Positions 29,012-39,050 of a DNA stretch of 64,000 nt are shown one piece after another. The translations under genes were made by a program, and so were the position numbers. The stretch comes from SAR86 cluster bacterium (lineage in GTDB: Bacteria > Pseudomonadota > Gammaproteobacteria > Magnimaribacterales > AG-339-G14): contig JAOIHS010000005.1 of the NCBI GenBank assembly GCA_028135785.1, positions 1 to 64,000 on the forward strand, in the 5' to 3' direction. Every line of letters starts with the position of its first letter. The first letter of the stretch is position 1. The notes under the pieces were generated by a model, which was given only the letters and a program-made list of their open reading frames with translations, had not been told where the DNA came from and did no database searches.

Positions 29012-29566
29012 ATGATTAGGTGGCTTTTATCCCGAATTGCTGGATTCTTAATACCTAGTCTTCTAGCAAGTTTTTTTAAGTCTTCAAATAATGAAATAAA
29101 AAAAGATAATTCTTTGAGTGTCCAATTTAAGATTTTAGATGAAAGCCTGGGTAAGGATATTTCTTTACCAAAATTCCAAACAGAAGGCTCTGCGGCAATA
29201 GATTTAAGAACTAATATAAAAAGCTCAATAATTCTTAAGCCTAATGAATCACACCTTTTTACAACAGGATTTTCAATTCACATAAAGAACCCCAGTTTTG
29301 CTGCGTTGATAATGCCCAGATCAGGCTTAGGACATAAACATGGAATAGTGTTGGGTAATTTAATCGGCCTCATCGATTCGGATTATCAGGGAGAAATTAT
29401 GGTTTCATTATGGAATAGATCTTTAGAATCTTTTAAAATAGAACCAGGAGATAGAATAGCTCAAATGATGTTTTTAGAAATAGCTTCACCTAATTTTAAA
29501 ATTGTTTCTGAGTTCTCTCAATCAGAAAGAGGAGATAGGGGTTTCGGGTCTTCAGGTAACACTTAA
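29012..29566 (+). CDS. dut: dUTPase with possible N-terminal extension
   Basis: EGSAAIDLRT, MPRSGLGHKHGIVLGNLIGLIDSDYQGEIMVSLWNRS, RGDRGFGSSG. Alternative in-frame TTG start at 29114. Confidence 0.93.
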   Translation: MIRWLLSRIAGFLIPSLLASFFKSSNNEIKKDNSLSVQFKILDESLGKDISLPKFQTEGSAAIDLRTNIKSSIILKPNESHLFTTGFSIHIKNPSFAALIMPRSGLGHKHGIVLGNLIGLIDSDYQGEIMVSLWNRSLESFKIEPGDRIAQMMFLEIASPNFKIVSEFSQSERGDRGFGSSGNT

Positions 29567-29580
29567 TTTAAGGGGTAAAG

Positions 29581-31143
29581 ATGGATATTCAACTACAAAA
29601 CTCACTTGCAAATAGTTTGAGATGGCGTTGTAAAAACTCAGCTGAAGATATAGCAATAAAATTTCTAGATCGAGAGCAAACATATTCTGAATTTGATAAT
29701 AATTCTAATTTAGTAGCTCAAGGACTATTAAAGTTTGGGATAAAAGAAGATACAAGGGTCGCTTATTTAGCAAAAAATACAGATTATTTTTTTGAAATTT
29801 TTTATGGAGCCTTAAAGACTAGGTCTGTAGTAGTAGGAGTAAATTGGAGACTGACAGCTAATGAAGTTGCTTATGTTTTAGAGGATTCAAAAAGCGAAGT
29901 AGTATTTGTTGGACCTGAATTTTTTGAAATAATAGAAACAATCAAAGATAGGCTCTCTTCTTTAAAGAATATTGTTTGTTTGGATAAGGATCATTCTGAT
30001 TGGATTTCTTATGAAACTTGGAGAGATAGTCAAGAAAATAAAGATCCATTAGCAGAATCAACAAAAGATGACGATGTTATACAGCTCTACACATCAGGAA
30101 CTACAGGTAATCCAAAGGGAGTTCAGCTCACAAATAAAAATTTTCGTAGTGCAACGGAATCAACTATAGAGCTCATTCCATTTAGCTCAGGAAGTAACTC
30201 TATGGTTTGCATGCCGGTATATCATATAGCTGGAACAAATTGGGGTATTTGGGGTTTACTGCAAGGTTGTAAAAATATAATAATTCCTGAAGTTGAACCA
30301 GGATTAATACTTGATTTGGTTGAAAAAGAAAAGGTTGAGCTTGTTCTATGGGTACCCGCTGTAATTTTGTTTCTTCTTCAGCATCCTAATGCATCTAAAA
30401 CTGACTTTAGTTCTTTAAAAATGGTTATGTATGGTGCGTCTCCGATTGCAGAAGATACTGTTACCAAGGCAATTGAGCTAATGGACTGTGGTTTTTACCA
30501 AGTTTATGGGCTTACCGAAACTACAGGTGCAATAACAATACTATCTGCTGAAGATCATCCCGTGGATAAAGGAAAACTTAGATCTTGTGGAAAACCTCTC
30601 CCAGGAGTTGAAATAAAAATAGTAGGTGAAGAGGGAGAGGACGTTTCTCAAGGTAAAGTGGGAGAAATCATTACCAAGTCAAATTTAAATATGAAAGGTT
30701 ACTGGAATAATGAAAAAGCTACCTTAGAGTCAATTAAAAACGAATGGTTTTATTCAGGCGATGTTGGTTATTATGACGAAGAGGGATATTTATATATCCA
30801 CGACAGAGTCAAAGACATGATTGTTTCTGGAGGAGAAAATATTTATCCGGCAGAAGTCGAAAATGCCCTTATGAGCAATCCCCATATTCTAGATGCGGCA
30901 GTCATTGGAATACCTGATGAAAAATGGGGTGAATCAACTAAAGGCTTTGTAGTTTTAGATGCTGATAATGCTCTAACTGAAGAAGAAATAATTTCTTATA
31001 CAAAAGAAAAAATTGCTTCATATAAATGCCCTAAATCGATAAATTTTATTAAAGAGCTTCCAAGAAATCCATCTGGAAAGGTTCTGAGAAGAGAGTTAAG
31101 AGATCCTTTTTGGAAAGATCAAGAAAGAGGAGTTGGAGGCTAG
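29581..31143 (+). CDS. AMP-binding acyl-CoA synthetase
   Basis: LYTSGTTGNPKGVQLTNKN, YQVYGLTETTGA, GEIITKSNLNMKGYWNN, YSGDVGYYDEEGYLYIHDRVKDMIVSGGENIYPAEVE. Confidence 0.92.
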   Translation: MDIQLQNSLANSLRWRCKNSAEDIAIKFLDREQTYSEFDNNSNLVAQGLLKFGIKEDTRVAYLAKNTDYFFEIFYGALKTRSVVVGVNWRLTANEVAYVLEDSKSEVVFVGPEFFEIIETIKDRLSSLKNIVCLDKDHSDWISYETWRDSQENKDPLAESTKDDDVIQLYTSGTTGNPKGVQLTNKNFRSATESTIELIPFSSGSNSMVCMPVYHIAGTNWGIWGLLQGCKNIIIPEVEPGLILDLVEKEKVELVLWVPAVILFLLQHPNASKTDFSSLKMVMYGASPIAEDTVTKAIELMDCGFYQVYGLTETTGAITILSAEDHPVDKGKLRSCGKPLPGVEIKIVGEEGEDVSQGKVGEIITKSNLNMKGYWNNEKATLESIKNEWFYSGDVGYYDEEGYLYIHDRVKDMIVSGGENIYPAEVENALMSNPHILDAAVIGIPDEKWGESTKGFVVLDADNALTEEEIISYTKEKIASYKCPKSINFIKELPRNPSGKVLRRELRDPFWKDQERGVGG

Positions 31144-31148
31144 TTTTT

Positions 31149-31739
31149 TTACTTTCTTAGTTTCATTGGGTCTTTATAAACGGCATACATCGATACAATT
31201 AAAACAGTTCCAAGAATCGCGTATGTGAAGTATTCTACTAAAGCTACTCCCAGAAAATATCCAGTCAAAACATAAGCACTAGTCCAAAAAGGCGTAGCTA
31301 ATATTTCTACAGGAAAAAAAACTCTAGATTTCATTCCCAAAGAACCAGCAGTTAGAGGAACAATACATCTTAAAGGGCCAATAAACCTTCCTAAAGCGAC
31401 ACTCAATATTCCGTATTTTTTCATGAAAATTTTAGCCTGTGAAAGATATTGATGATAATTTACAGGTACCCATTCATCAACTTTATGACCGATAGATTTA
31501 CCAATAATAAAGCTCACAGAATCTCCAATAATCATGCCTAGTGTTGCATAGGCAAGAATTTCTAATGGATTTATGTTGACTGATGCAGCTATGGCTGCGA
31601 CTCCAGGGACTATTAAAGTTGCAGGAGTAAACAAACCTACTATCACTAATGATTCCACAAAAACTAAAATAAACATTGTCCAAGTTATCCAACCTGGATT
31701 ATTTTCAAGGAATTCTAGAATCGAACTAAATTCAAACAT
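31149..31739 (-). CDS. DedA-family membrane protein
   Basis: GMIIGDSVSFIIGKSIG, LGRFIGPLRCIVPLTAGSLGM. Start moved to 31739 (MFEFSSILEFLENNPGWITW), removing overlap with proA. Confidence 0.9.
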   Translation of the reverse strand: MFEFSSILEFLENNPGWITWTMFILVFVESLVIVGLFTPATLIVPGVAAIAASVNINPLEILAYATLGMIIGDSVSFIIGKSIGHKVDEWVPVNYHQYLSQAKIFMKKYGILSVALGRFIGPLRCIVPLTAGSLGMKSRVFFPVEILATPFWTSAYVLTGYFLGVALVEYFTYAILGTVLIVSMYAVYKDPMKLRK

Positions 31740-31784
31740 TAAAATTGGTTTCTTAGGCCTATAATTATTGCAATAATACCCTAC

Positions 31785-33047
31785 ATGACAGATAAAAATA
31801 ATATTTCTGAACTTAAAGAAATTCTTGATAGAGCTCAAGAATCAAAAAATCTTTTAAGAAGTGCTCCAGCAGACTTAAAAGATAATGCTCTGACATTTGC
31901 TGCAGAAAGTCTTGATGGTCAAAGAGATAGTTTAAAAGCTGCAAATTTAGAAGATATGAATTTAGCACTTTCATCTGATCTTCAAGATAGCTTTGTAGAT
32001 AGATTAAAACTTAATGATCAGAGAATTGATTCAATGATCTCCGGACTCAAGAAAGTGATTAAGTTAGATGATCCTGTAGGTCAATTAACGGAAAAAAAAT
32101 CCTCACCCTCAGGTTTTTTAGTTAGCAAAATGCGAGTACCCTTAGGCGTCATTGGAATAATTTATGAATCTAGACCAAACGTTACAGCTGATGCATCTGC
32201 ACTTTGTTTGAAATCTGGTAATGCATGTATTTTGAGAGGGGGATCAGAAGCTAGGAATACCAATAAAGAGATAGAGTTGTGTATGAAAGAAGGACTTATG
32301 GCTGCTGGATTACCAGAAAATTCAATACAGCTTTTAAAAAATCAGGATAGAAGTTTGGTGTCTGAACTAATAAAAATGGAAGGAAAGGTAGATTTAATAA
32401 TCCCCAGAGGTGGGAAAAGTTTAATCAAAGTCATTTCTAAAGATTCTCGAGTACCTGTTCTAAAGCATTACGAAGGACTTTGCCATGTTTTTATAGATGA
32501 TCAAGCAGATATGGAGATAGCCTTAGAAGTGGCAGTTAATGCAAAAGTTTATCGATATGGAATTTGTGGAGCTATGGAAACTCTTTTGGTGTCTAAAAGT
32601 ATGGCTAGAAATATATTACCTCTCTTAAAAAATAGATTTGATGAGCATAATGTTGAGCTAAGAGGCTGTCACCTTACAAAAGAAATTATCGAGGTAAAGC
32701 CTGCCTTAGATATTGATTGGGAAACCGAGTATTTAGAGCCTATTCTTTCAATAAAAATCGTTGAAGATATAGATGAAGCAATTTCGCATATTAATCATTT
32801 CGGATCTGGACACACTGATTGCATAATTACTGAAAACGAAAATTCAAAAATTAAATTTCTATTAGAAGTTGATTCAAGTTCAGTAATGCATAATGTACCT
32901 ACTTGTTTTGCAGATGGCTTTGAGTATGGATTGGGAGCAGAGGTAGGTATTTCTACAGATAAATTACATGCTCGAGGACCAGTAGGACTCGAAGGCTTGA
33001 CGAGTCAAAAATTTGTTATTGAAGGAACTGGACAGTTAAGAAGCTAA
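31785..33047 (+). CDS. proA: Gamma-glutamyl phosphate reductase
   Basis: VPLGVIGIIYESRPNVTADASALCLKSGNACILRGGSEA; LHARGPVGLEGLTSQKFVIEGTGQLR. Confidence 0.97.
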   Translation: MTDKNNISELKEILDRAQESKNLLRSAPADLKDNALTFAAESLDGQRDSLKAANLEDMNLALSSDLQDSFVDRLKLNDQRIDSMISGLKKVIKLDDPVGQLTEKKSSPSGFLVSKMRVPLGVIGIIYESRPNVTADASALCLKSGNACILRGGSEARNTNKEIELCMKEGLMAAGLPENSIQLLKNQDRSLVSELIKMEGKVDLIIPRGGKSLIKVISKDSRVPVLKHYEGLCHVFIDDQADMEIALEVAVNAKVYRYGICGAMETLLVSKSMARNILPLLKNRFDEHNVELRGCHLTKEIIEVKPALDIDWETEYLEPILSIKIVEDIDEAISHINHFGSGHTDCIITENENSKIKFLLEVDSSSVMHNVPTCFADGFEYGLGAEVGISTDKLHARGPVGLEGLTSQKFVIEGTGQLRS

Positions 33048-33053
33048 TCATCC

Positions 33054-33686
33054 ATGTCTAAAATAATAGGAATTTTTGGAGGAGCTTTTGATCCTGTTCA
33101 TATCGGTCATACCGAAAGTATTGCTAATCTTAAAAATGAACTAGAGTTTGAAAAAATCCATATTGTTCCATGTAATATTCAGGCCCTAAAAGGATCTTCA
33201 ATAGCCTCGCCAAACGAAAGACTAAAAATGTTAGAAATTGCTTTCAAAGATCAATCAAATATATATATAGATGATAGAGAAATAATAAAAGGCGGGACTT
33301 CTTATACATATGAAACTATAAGAAATATAAAAGCTGAATATCCAGATAAAAATCATTTTTCATTCATCATGGGCATAGACGCTTTTCTAGATTTTAAAAA
33401 ATGGAAAAATTGGTTAGATATTTTAGAGACGTGTTCAATTATTATCTTGCAAAGACCTAATTATGAAATTTCTAGAGAACTCTTGAGTGATTTTAAAGAC
33501 AACATTACCTCGGATATTGATGATGTTCTCTCTCAATCTGGAAAAATAGTTTTTACTGATATTTCTCTTTTAAATATTTCATCTTCGGAAATAAGAGATG
33601 ATTTAGAAGTAGATAGTTTAAATGAGGCTAAAATAGATAAAGAAGTGGTTAATTTTATTAAAAAAAACCTTTTATACATAAAATAA
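33054..33686 (+). CDS. nadD: Nicotinate-nucleotide adenylyltransferase
   Basis: IGIFGGAFDPVHIGHTESI; FIMGIDAFLDFKKWKNWLDIL. Confidence 0.95.
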   Translation: MSKIIGIFGGAFDPVHIGHTESIANLKNELEFEKIHIVPCNIQALKGSSIASPNERLKMLEIAFKDQSNIYIDDREIIKGGTSYTYETIRNIKAEYPDKNHFSFIMGIDAFLDFKKWKNWLDILETCSIIILQRPNYEISRELLSDFKDNITSDIDDVLSQSGKIVFTDISLLNISSSEIRDDLEVDSLNEAKIDKEVVNFIKKNLLYIK

Positions 33687-34013
33687 ATGACAAAACTATC
33701 TAAAAATTTAATCGTAAAAAATCTTGATGATCTAAAAGCTATTGACACAAAGATACTGGATTTAAGCAAGATAAATTCTTTTACAGATCACCTAGTCATT
33801 ACAACTGGTACTTCTTCGCCTCACATATCTGCTATTTCAAAAAAACTATACGAAGAATTAAAGAAAAATAAAATACCAGTTTATGGATATGAGGGCAAAG
33901 GCTCCAAAGAATGGATTCTTATAGATTTAGGAGAAATAGTAATCAATGTAATGTCTGCTTCAGCAAGAGAACTATATGATCTAGAAAGTCTTTGGGATCC
34001 CTCTTTACTATGA
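33687..34013 (+). CDS. rsfS: Ribosome silencing factor
   Basis: NSFTDHLVITTGTSSPHISAIS...GYEGKGSKEWILIDLGEIVINVMSASARELYDLESLW. Confidence 0.94.
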   Translation: MTKLSKNLIVKNLDDLKAIDTKILDLSKINSFTDHLVITTGTSSPHISAISKKLYEELKKNKIPVYGYEGKGSKEWILIDLGEIVINVMSASARELYDLESLWDPSLL

Positions 34014-35821
34014 GTTCCTTTTCACAAAAAAAACCTAGAAACATAAATGAAGCCTCTAGAGTATTATTTTTCTTATCACCCTTCATATTTCTTCTAATAC
34101 TTGCCTTTATACAAGTATTAAATTTAACGCTCATAAAAGGAGAGAATTTTAGAACTAAGGCAGATTCCAATAGAATCTATCAATCAAAAATTTATCCTAA
34201 AAGAGGGTTTATTTATGATAAAAATAATATCTTATTGGCTGAGAATATCGTTCAGCAAGATTTAAAGGTTACTTTGCAATATGTGGAGGAAATAGATTTA
34301 ATTTTGTCAAATATTTCAAAATTATTAAATATTGACTTTGAACAACTAGAGAGCAATTTTTATCTGAGATCATCAAAAAAAAATCCTCTAGAACCATTTA
34401 CATTAATTAAAAACCTTTCAGAAAAACAAATTGCTAAATTAAGCGTTAACTTATCTAATTTGCCAGGACTTGAAATAGAGACTTCTTTTTCAAGAAACGT
34501 TATACACAAAGAAATATCAGCCTCAGTAATTGGCTATGTAGGAAATATTTCTAAAAATGATATTTCTAAAAATCCCAAACTGAAATCATTTTCAAACCAA
34601 CAGGTAGGTAAAACATCGATAGAAAGAGATTTTGATCCAATTTTAAGAGGAAAATTAGGTTACAGAATTCAAGAAAAAGATTCAAAAGGAAATTTAATTA
34701 AAACTATATCAATTAGTCCTCCTGAAAATGGTAAAGATTTAAAACTTTCCATCGATATTAATCTTCAAAAAAAACTCTTTGAAGAATTTAAAGGAAGAAA
34801 GGGCGCATTAGTTGCAATAGAGCCAAAAACCGGATTGATAAGGGCATTAATTAGTTCCCCATCTTATGATCCAAATATTCTGAATACAATTAATAATATA
34901 GACAACGTAAATAAGATCTTTTCTGATAAAAATAGTCCGCTTTTCAACAGAGCAATTTCAGGCCAATATCCTCCAGCATCGACTCTTAAACCATTTGTAG
35001 GTTTGGCAGCCTTAGAGGCAAAGTCTATTTCTTGGGATACCGAAATTATCGATTCAGGAGAGTATTATGTAGAAGGAGATGATCGTCCTTATAAGGGCTG
35101 GAAAGATGGAGGGCATGGAGTGGTTAATATGAAAAAAGCGATTATAGAATCATCAGATGTTTATTTTTATTCACTTGCATATGATTTAACTATAGGAAAT
35201 TTATCCCCTTTTTTAGAAAAATTTGGATTTGGCTCTCCTAGCGGCCTTACGCAAAATGAAAGCAAAGGTATTCTCCCTTCTAGAAAATGGAAGCTAGGTT
35301 ATATTGGAGATTTTTGGTTTAAAGGAGACACTATTAATATGGGAATCGGACAAGGTTATATAACCGCTACGCCAATTCAGATAGCAGTTGCATATTCGGT
35401 ATTAGCAAATAAAGGAGAATTAGTTCAACCTAGAATTATAGAATCTATAGGCAAAAATCAAACTTTAAAAATTTCGAAAGATTTTGTCACTATAGAAAAT
35501 GAAAAAAATTGGGAAAGAATCGAAAGTGCTTTATTAGGCGTCGTAGAGGCTTCTAATGGAACTGCTCAAAATATTTTAAATAAAAAAATTAGAATAGCAG
35601 GTAAAACAGGAACAGCTCAGGTTAAAAGTATAAATGAAGAAGAATATGAATTGGTTAGAGAAAATGAAGCTTTAAGGGATCATGCTCTCTTTGTAGGATA
35701 TGGCCCTGTTGAAGAACCAGCCTTAGCAGTGGTAGCCATAATAGAAAATGGAGAGTCAGGCAGCGCAGTAGCTGCACCTATAGTGAGATCAGCAATAGAC
35801 TTTTACACAGAAAATCAATGA
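34010..35821 (+). CDS. mrdA: Penicillin-binding protein 2
   Basis: IYPKRGFIYDKNNILLAENI; YPPASTLKPFVGLAAL (SxxK); ESSDVYF (SxN-like); AGKTGTAQ (KTG). Start at 34010 overlaps the rsfS stop; the track's 33992 start is upstream of it. Confidence 0.96.
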   Translation: MSSFSQKKPRNINEASRVLFFLSPFIFLLILAFIQVLNLTLIKGENFRTKADSNRIYQSKIYPKRGFIYDKNNILLAENIVQQDLKVTLQYVEEIDLILSNISKLLNIDFEQLESNFYLRSSKKNPLEPFTLIKNLSEKQIAKLSVNLSNLPGLEIETSFSRNVIHKEISASVIGYVGNISKNDISKNPKLKSFSNQQVGKTSIERDFDPILRGKLGYRIQEKDSKGNLIKTISISPPENGKDLKLSIDINLQKKLFEEFKGRKGALVAIEPKTGLIRALISSPSYDPNILNTINNIDNVNKIFSDKNSPLFNRAISGQYPPASTLKPFVGLAALEAKSISWDTEIIDSGEYYVEGDDRPYKGWKDGGHGVVNMKKAIIESSDVYFYSLAYDLTIGNLSPFLEKFGFGSPSGLTQNESKGILPSRKWKLGYIGDFWFKGDTINMGIGQGYITATPIQIAVAYSVLANKGELVQPRIIESIGKNQTLKISKDFVTIENEKNWERIESALLGVVEASNGTAQNILNKKIRIAGKTGTAQVKSINEEEYELVRENEALRDHALFVGYGPVEEPALAVVAIIENGESGSAVAAPIVRSAIDFYTENQ

Positions 35822-36918
35822 AAAATAGTCCACTAAGTTTTTCCGTAAATATGAGGATGTCTTCTAACGAAAGACAATTTTCTTTCGATAACTGGATAAT
35901 TATAAGTGTGCTAATTTTAAGCCTATTTGGATTGGCAATGATATATAGTGCCAGTCATTCTGTCGAGATGACTATCAGGCAAGGTATTTATTTAGTTATC
36001 GGCTTAATAGGATTGCTTTTTTTTGCCGTTTCAAATTTTAGAAAGATGGAAATCTTTTATCTACAAAGTTTTTGGATAGGTCTTATTTTACTCATTTTAG
36101 TATTAATAATTCCTTCTGAAGCTGCAACAAAAAGGTGGATTGATTTAGGTTTCTTTACTTTTCAGCCTTCTGAATTGATGAGATTTATATTGCCAATTTC
36201 TGCAGCATCATTTTTAACAAGAAATCCTATTACTAAAGCGAAAGATTGGTGGTTTGTTATCACCTTAACTTTTTTGTCTTTCTATCTAGTATCAATTCAG
36301 CCTGACTTAGGAACCTCATTAATCGTTCTTTTATCAGGGTTGCTACCAGTAGTAATTTCTGGTTTTCCTTGGATTTATATTTCTGCCGGCAGTCTGTTGA
36401 CGATTCTATCTCTTCCTATTATTTGGATTAATCTTTTTGATTATCAAAAGCAAAGAATACTAACTTTATTTAATCCTGAGGCAGATATTTATGGAGCAGG
36501 TTGGAATATAGTTCAATCTAAAATAGCTGTTGGATCTGGAGGCTTCTTTGGGAAAGGATATCTTCAAGGAACTCAAAGCCAACTAGATTTTATCCCAGAA
36601 AGTCATTCAGACTTTATTTTTTCAGTTATAGCTGAAGAGTTTGGGTTATTTGGAGTAATTTTATTATTTCTTGTCTATGGAATTCTGATATATAGACTTT
36701 TGCTTGTGTCTTTTTTGAGTTCAAATAGGTTTGCAAAAATAGTATCAGGCACTTTATCAATAATTTTATTAGCTTACATTTCTATTAATATATCAATGGT
36801 TATTGGATTATTACCGGTTGTTGGTATGCCTCTTCCATTTATTAGCCAAGGCGGAACAGCTTTAATAGTAAATATGTTTACAATAGGAATTATTTTATCT
36901 CTAAGGAAAGAAGCCTAA
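35818..36918 (+). CDS. rodA: SEDS peptidoglycan glycosyltransferase RodA
   Basis: QPDLGTSLIVLLSG, GGFFGKGYLQGTQSQLDFIPESHSDFIFSVIAEEFGL, GMPLPFISQGGTAL. Confidence 0.96.
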   Translation: MKNSPLSFSVNMRMSSNERQFSFDNWIIISVLILSLFGLAMIYSASHSVEMTIRQGIYLVIGLIGLLFFAVSNFRKMEIFYLQSFWIGLILLILVLIIPSEAATKRWIDLGFFTFQPSELMRFILPISAASFLTRNPITKAKDWWFVITLTFLSFYLVSIQPDLGTSLIVLLSGLLPVVISGFPWIYISAGSLLTILSLPIIWINLFDYQKQRILTLFNPEADIYGAGWNIVQSKIAVGSGGFFGKGYLQGTQSQLDFIPESHSDFIFSVIAEEFGLFGVILLFLVYGILIYRLLLVSFLSSNRFAKIVSGTLSIILLAYISINISMVIGLLPVVGMPLPFISQGGTALIVNMFTIGIILSLRKEA

Positions 36919-37896
36919 ATGAAATATTTTCGATTTATTTTTTTTATTGCTGTACTAGTTTTTACCAGTCTTATAAATGCAAGTTATCTTGATAGAAATG
37001 AAGTTCAAGATTTTGTTGATTATTTATCAGAAAAACATGATTTTGAAAAAAGTTACTTATTAGACATCTTCTCAAAAACTGAAAAACAGCAAAAAATAAT
37101 TGATTTAATGAACAATCCTTCTGAAAAGGTTACTTCTTGGGACGATTATAAGAAACGAGTATCTCTAACTAGAGTTCAGAGTGGAATCAGATTTTTAAAT
37201 ACATATGAACAATGGTTTGATAAAGCTGAAGAAATTTATGGAGTTCCTAGACAAGTCATAGCGTCTATCATTGGTTTAGAAACAAATTATGGTGGATACA
37301 AAGGCAGAATAAGAGTAATTGATGCGTTAACTACTGCCGCATTCGATTATCCAAGAAGAAGAGAGTTTTTTAAAATTCAATTAGAAGAATATTTTTTGCT
37401 CACTAGAGAAGAAGGTTTTGATCCCTTAGAAATTAAAGGTTCATATGCTGGAGCAATGGGATTCGTTCAATTTATGCCAGACAACTATAGAAAATTAGCA
37501 ATTGATTTTGACGGTGACGGAAAAAAAGATATTTTATCTAATCCAGCAGATGCAATTGGAAGCGTTGCTAATTTTTTAAGTTCAAATTTAGGTAATAAAA
37601 AAGGCTGGGACAAGGATGGTTTTATTGCAATAGAAGCATCCCCAAAAAGATATAAAAAGAATATAAAATCATCCTTTAAACTTAAGCCCTATAAAGAGTT
37701 AGATCTAAAAGTTAATTTAGAATTAGATTCTTCTAAAAAATATATTCAAATATCTCTTTTTCCTAAAGATGATGCAAAGGAAGAGTATTGGCTTGGAGAC
37801 AAAAACCTTTATGCAATTACGAGATATAATCCAAGTTCTAAATATGCAATGAGTGTTTTTTTGTTGAGTAGAGAATTCATCAATATAGGTAATTAA
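36919..37896 (+). CDS. mltB: Membrane-bound lytic murein transglycosylase B
   Basis: SIIGLETNYGGYKGRIRVIDALTTAAFDYPRR; GSYAGAMGFVQFMPDNYRKLAIDFDGDGKKDILSNPADAIGSVANFL (EF-hand-like loop as in Slt35). Confidence 0.93.
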   Translation: MKYFRFIFFIAVLVFTSLINASYLDRNEVQDFVDYLSEKHDFEKSYLLDIFSKTEKQQKIIDLMNNPSEKVTSWDDYKKRVSLTRVQSGIRFLNTYEQWFDKAEEIYGVPRQVIASIIGLETNYGGYKGRIRVIDALTTAAFDYPRRREFFKIQLEEYFLLTREEGFDPLEIKGSYAGAMGFVQFMPDNYRKLAIDFDGDGKKDILSNPADAIGSVANFLSSNLGNKKGWDKDGFIAIEASPKRYKKNIKSSFKLKPYKELDLKVNLELDSSKKYIQISLFPKDDAKEEYWLGDKNLYAITRYNPSSKYAMSVFLLSREFINIGN

Positions 37897-37898
37897 TT

Positions 37899-39050
37899 AT
37901 GAAAAGAATCTTTATAACTTTTATTTTAATAAGCTCGAATATTTTTTCACAAGCATTAATTCCAAATCCTCCAGAAGTATCTGCCTCTAGTTACCTATTA
38001 CTTGATGCTAAAACCTTAACTGTTATCTCGTCAAGTAAAGCCGATCAATCCACTGGGTTAGCTAGCATTACAAAAATTATGACTACATATGTTGTTGCAG
38101 ATCAAATTTCTAAAGGCTTTATTTCTCTCGATACGTTAGTTGACATAAGTGTAGCTTGTTGGAAAATGGAAGGTTCTAAGATGTTTATTAGAGAAGGCAC
38201 TAAAGTTTCAGTTTCCGATTTACTTAAAGGTATTATTATTCAATCAGGAAATGATGCTAGTTGTGCATTAGCAGAAAAAATTGCCGGATCTCAATCAGCT
38301 TTTGCTGATCTCATGAATAATTATGCAGAGCAATTAGATCTTTTAGATACTAATTTTGTTAATCCTACTGGATTACCAGATGTTAACCATTACTCGACAG
38401 CAAACGATATAGCAAAACTTAGTATTAGGCTTATAGAAGATTTTCCTAATAGTTATGACTTGTTTAAAGAAAAAGAGTTTACCTTTAACAATATTAGACA
38501 ATTAAATAGGAATAGTCTTCTATGGCAAGATGACTCTATAGACGGGATTAAAACCGGACATACAAAAGCTTCAGGTTACTGTTTAGTAGCATCTGCTAAA
38601 AGAGGGGATATGAGATTAATAGCGGTAATCTTAAATAGTAATTCTGAAAAAACAAGACTCCAGGATAGTAGAAGATTACTCGATTATGGTTTTAGATTTT
38701 TTAAAACAAAAAAAATATTAGATCAATATCAAGAGGTTACTTCAGTAGATGTTTGGGCGGGCACTGAAGAAAAACTTATATTAGGACCAAGTTTAGATAT
38801 ATATTTAACTCTTACAAAACCTCAGTTTAAGAATCTAGAAATTGTAGCTTCAAAAAATTTAGGAATAAAAGCACCAGTTATGAAAGATCAAATTGTGGAT
38901 TCTTTAGATGTTGTTATAGAAGGAAAAATTCATTCGTCATATGATTTAGTTGCTGTATCAAATATAAGTTCAAAAGGTTTCATAATGTCATCTTTTGAAG
39001 CTTTAGCTTTTTATGTATATAGTTTTTTTATGCAAGATGAAATTAACTAA
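37899..39050 (+). CDS. dacA: D-alanyl-D-alanine carboxypeptidase (PBP5 family)
   Basis: STGLASITKIMTTYVVAD (SxxK), SGNDASCALAE (SxN), IDGIKTGHTKASGYCLVASAKR (KTG); beta-sandwich C-domain. Confidence 0.95.
   Translation: MKRIFITFILISSNIFSQALIPNPPEVSASSYLLLDAKTLTVISSSKADQSTGLASITKIMTTYVVADQISKGFISLDTLVDISVACWKMEGSKMFIREGTKVSVSDLLKGIIIQSGNDASCALAEKIAGSQSAFADLMNNYAEQLDLLDTNFVNPTGLPDVNHYSTANDIAKLSIRLIEDFPNSYDLFKEKEFTFNNIRQLNRNSLLWQDDSIDGIKTGHTKASGYCLVASAKRGDMRLIAVILNSNSEKTRLQDSRRLLDYGFRFFKTKKILDQYQEVTSVDVWAGTEEKLILGPSLDIYLTLTKPQFKNLEIVASKNLGIKAPVMKDQIVDSLDVVIEGKIHSSYDLVAVSNISSKGFIMSSFEALAFYVYSFFMQDEIN

Noticed and set aside
31740-31838. N-terminal extension of the DedA gene over proA
   Set aside because: ATG 31739 yields a typical DedA N-terminus and restores a divergent promoter region.
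36919-37896. EF-hand-like motif DFDGDGKKDIL in MltB as a novelty
   Set aside because: E. coli Slt35/MltB already has an EF-hand-like calcium site at the equivalent place; this is a family feature.
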